Shown piece after piece: positions 63,536 through 64,000 of a stretch of DNA of 64,000 bases (position 1 is its first letter; each line of letters begins with the position of its first letter). The notes beneath the pieces are model-generated. The model was not told the origin of the DNA, did not search any database, and saw nothing but the letters and a program-made list of their open reading frames with translations. The position numbers and the translations under genes are program-made. The stretch spans positions 1 through 64,000 of the forward strand of contig CAYXAA010000009.1 of the NCBI GenBank assembly GCA_964462985.1, given 5' to 3'. This DNA is from CAYXAA01 sp964462985. Its GTDB lineage: Bacteria > Pseudomonadota > Alphaproteobacteria > Rhizobiales > Stappiaceae.

Positions 63536-64000
63536 ATGCCGACGATCCGTGTCCGCGTTACCAGCGGGGAAATCGAAGCCAAGCGGATTGCCGCAATCCT
63601 CGAAGCCACGTTCGAAGACGACGGCAATCCGGTCAGCGTCTACGAGTCGTCCCCGGACGGCGCGCAGTGGACCGCGGAAATACTGCTGTTCGACATGACG
63701 CCCGACGAGGCAGCGCAGACCGTACGCGACCGGGTCGGTAGCGACGCCTTTGCGGCCCCGGTCACGGCCGAGGAACTGCCCGACATAAACTGGGTGGAAA
63801 AGAGCCTTGAAGGCCTGTCGCCGGTGCGAGCCGGACGGTTCTTCGTCCATGGCGCGCACGATCGCGCTGCGCGCCCGTTCAACGCGTTCGCGATCGAAAT
63901 CGAAGCCGCGCTCGCCTTCGGCACGGGGCATCACGGCACCACCGCCGGCTGCCTTGTCGAAATCGACCGCCTGCTCGATCAGCGGCCTTACGACCGTATC
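63536..64000 (+). CDS. prmA: Ribosomal protein L11 methyltransferase (3' end outside the window)
   Basis: The first 155 codons of PrmA, which trimethylates ribosomal protein L11 with SAM. The N-terminal L11-recognition domain (residues about 1-100) is followed by NWVEKSLEGLSPVRAGRFFVHG and the conserved AFGTGHHGTTAGCL at about 127-140, the start of the methyltransferase domain. GAGGAG lies 3 bases before the ATG. The frame is open to the last base of the window; the SAM loop is not included. It is 86 bases downstream of the helicase gene. Confidence 0.92.
   Translation, partial: MPTIRVRVTSGEIEAKRIAAILEATFEDDGNPVSVYESSPDGAQWTAEILLFDMTPDEAAQTVRDRVGSDAFAAPVTAEELPDINWVEKSLEGLSPVRAGRFFVHGAHDRAARPFNAFAIEIEAALAFGTGHHGTTAGCLVEIDRLLDQRPYDRI

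Overview
The window is high-GC chromosomal DNA from an alphaproteobacterium, most likely of the order Hyphomicrobiales (Rhizobiales). The reasons are two BA14K-family genes, DUF2336 and HugZ-type proteins, extensin-like peptidase homologues, CtrA-type TTAA-N7-TTAAC boxes, and an rnpB-mraZ-rsmH-ftsL-ftsI-mur-fts-ftsZ-lpxC-bamD-recN-ligA gene order. The genus cannot be fixed from the sequence. No transposase, integrase, phage gene, CRISPR array or tRNA was found.

1-13.7 kb holds mixed housekeeping and envelope genes: the 3' part of metH with an in-frame TGA in its cobalamin motif; a TPR-methyltransferase with a good terminator; a 27-residue membrane microprotein and a DUF2336 gene, each next to a CtrA box; a VOC protein; an amidase; a zinc alcohol dehydrogenase; two extensin-like proteins; two BA14K proteins; a HugZ-like protein; and an exported alpha/beta hydrolase.

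13.7-27.5 kb is an accessory catabolic island. It has a fused HyuA-HyuB 5-oxoprolinase/hydantoinase, two TauE/SafE permeases, a DctPQM TRAP transporter, a D-amino-acid dehydrogenase-like flavoenzyme and a ThDP-dependent enzyme on the minus strand. A GntR regulator, an Asp/Glu racemase-like protein and a MarR-like regulator lie on the plus strand. A similar 27-bp element lies upstream of both the oxoprolinase and the flavoenzyme genes, and a perfect palindrome abuts the predicted promoter of the ThDP gene. The genes suggest uptake and breakdown of a lactam, hydantoin or amino-acid-like compound. The substrate is unknown.

27.5-33 kb carries mscS, fumC, a TerB-DnaJ protein with a coupled small ORF, an AmpD-type amidase, a lytic transglycosylase and a PaiB-like flavin protein.

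33.1-54.6 kb is the division and cell wall (dcw) cluster behind rnpB and a MraZ-type repeat operator. Nearly all genes overlap by ATGA or sit within a few bases of each other. Its outstanding feature is a single 1,094-residue MurE-MurF fusion with a ~140-residue acidic linker. A strong hairpin and a 227-bp gap separate ftsI from murE-murF. lpxC, bamD, recN, an arylamine N-acetyltransferase, ligA and a UvrD/PcrA helicase follow, and prmA runs off the right edge.
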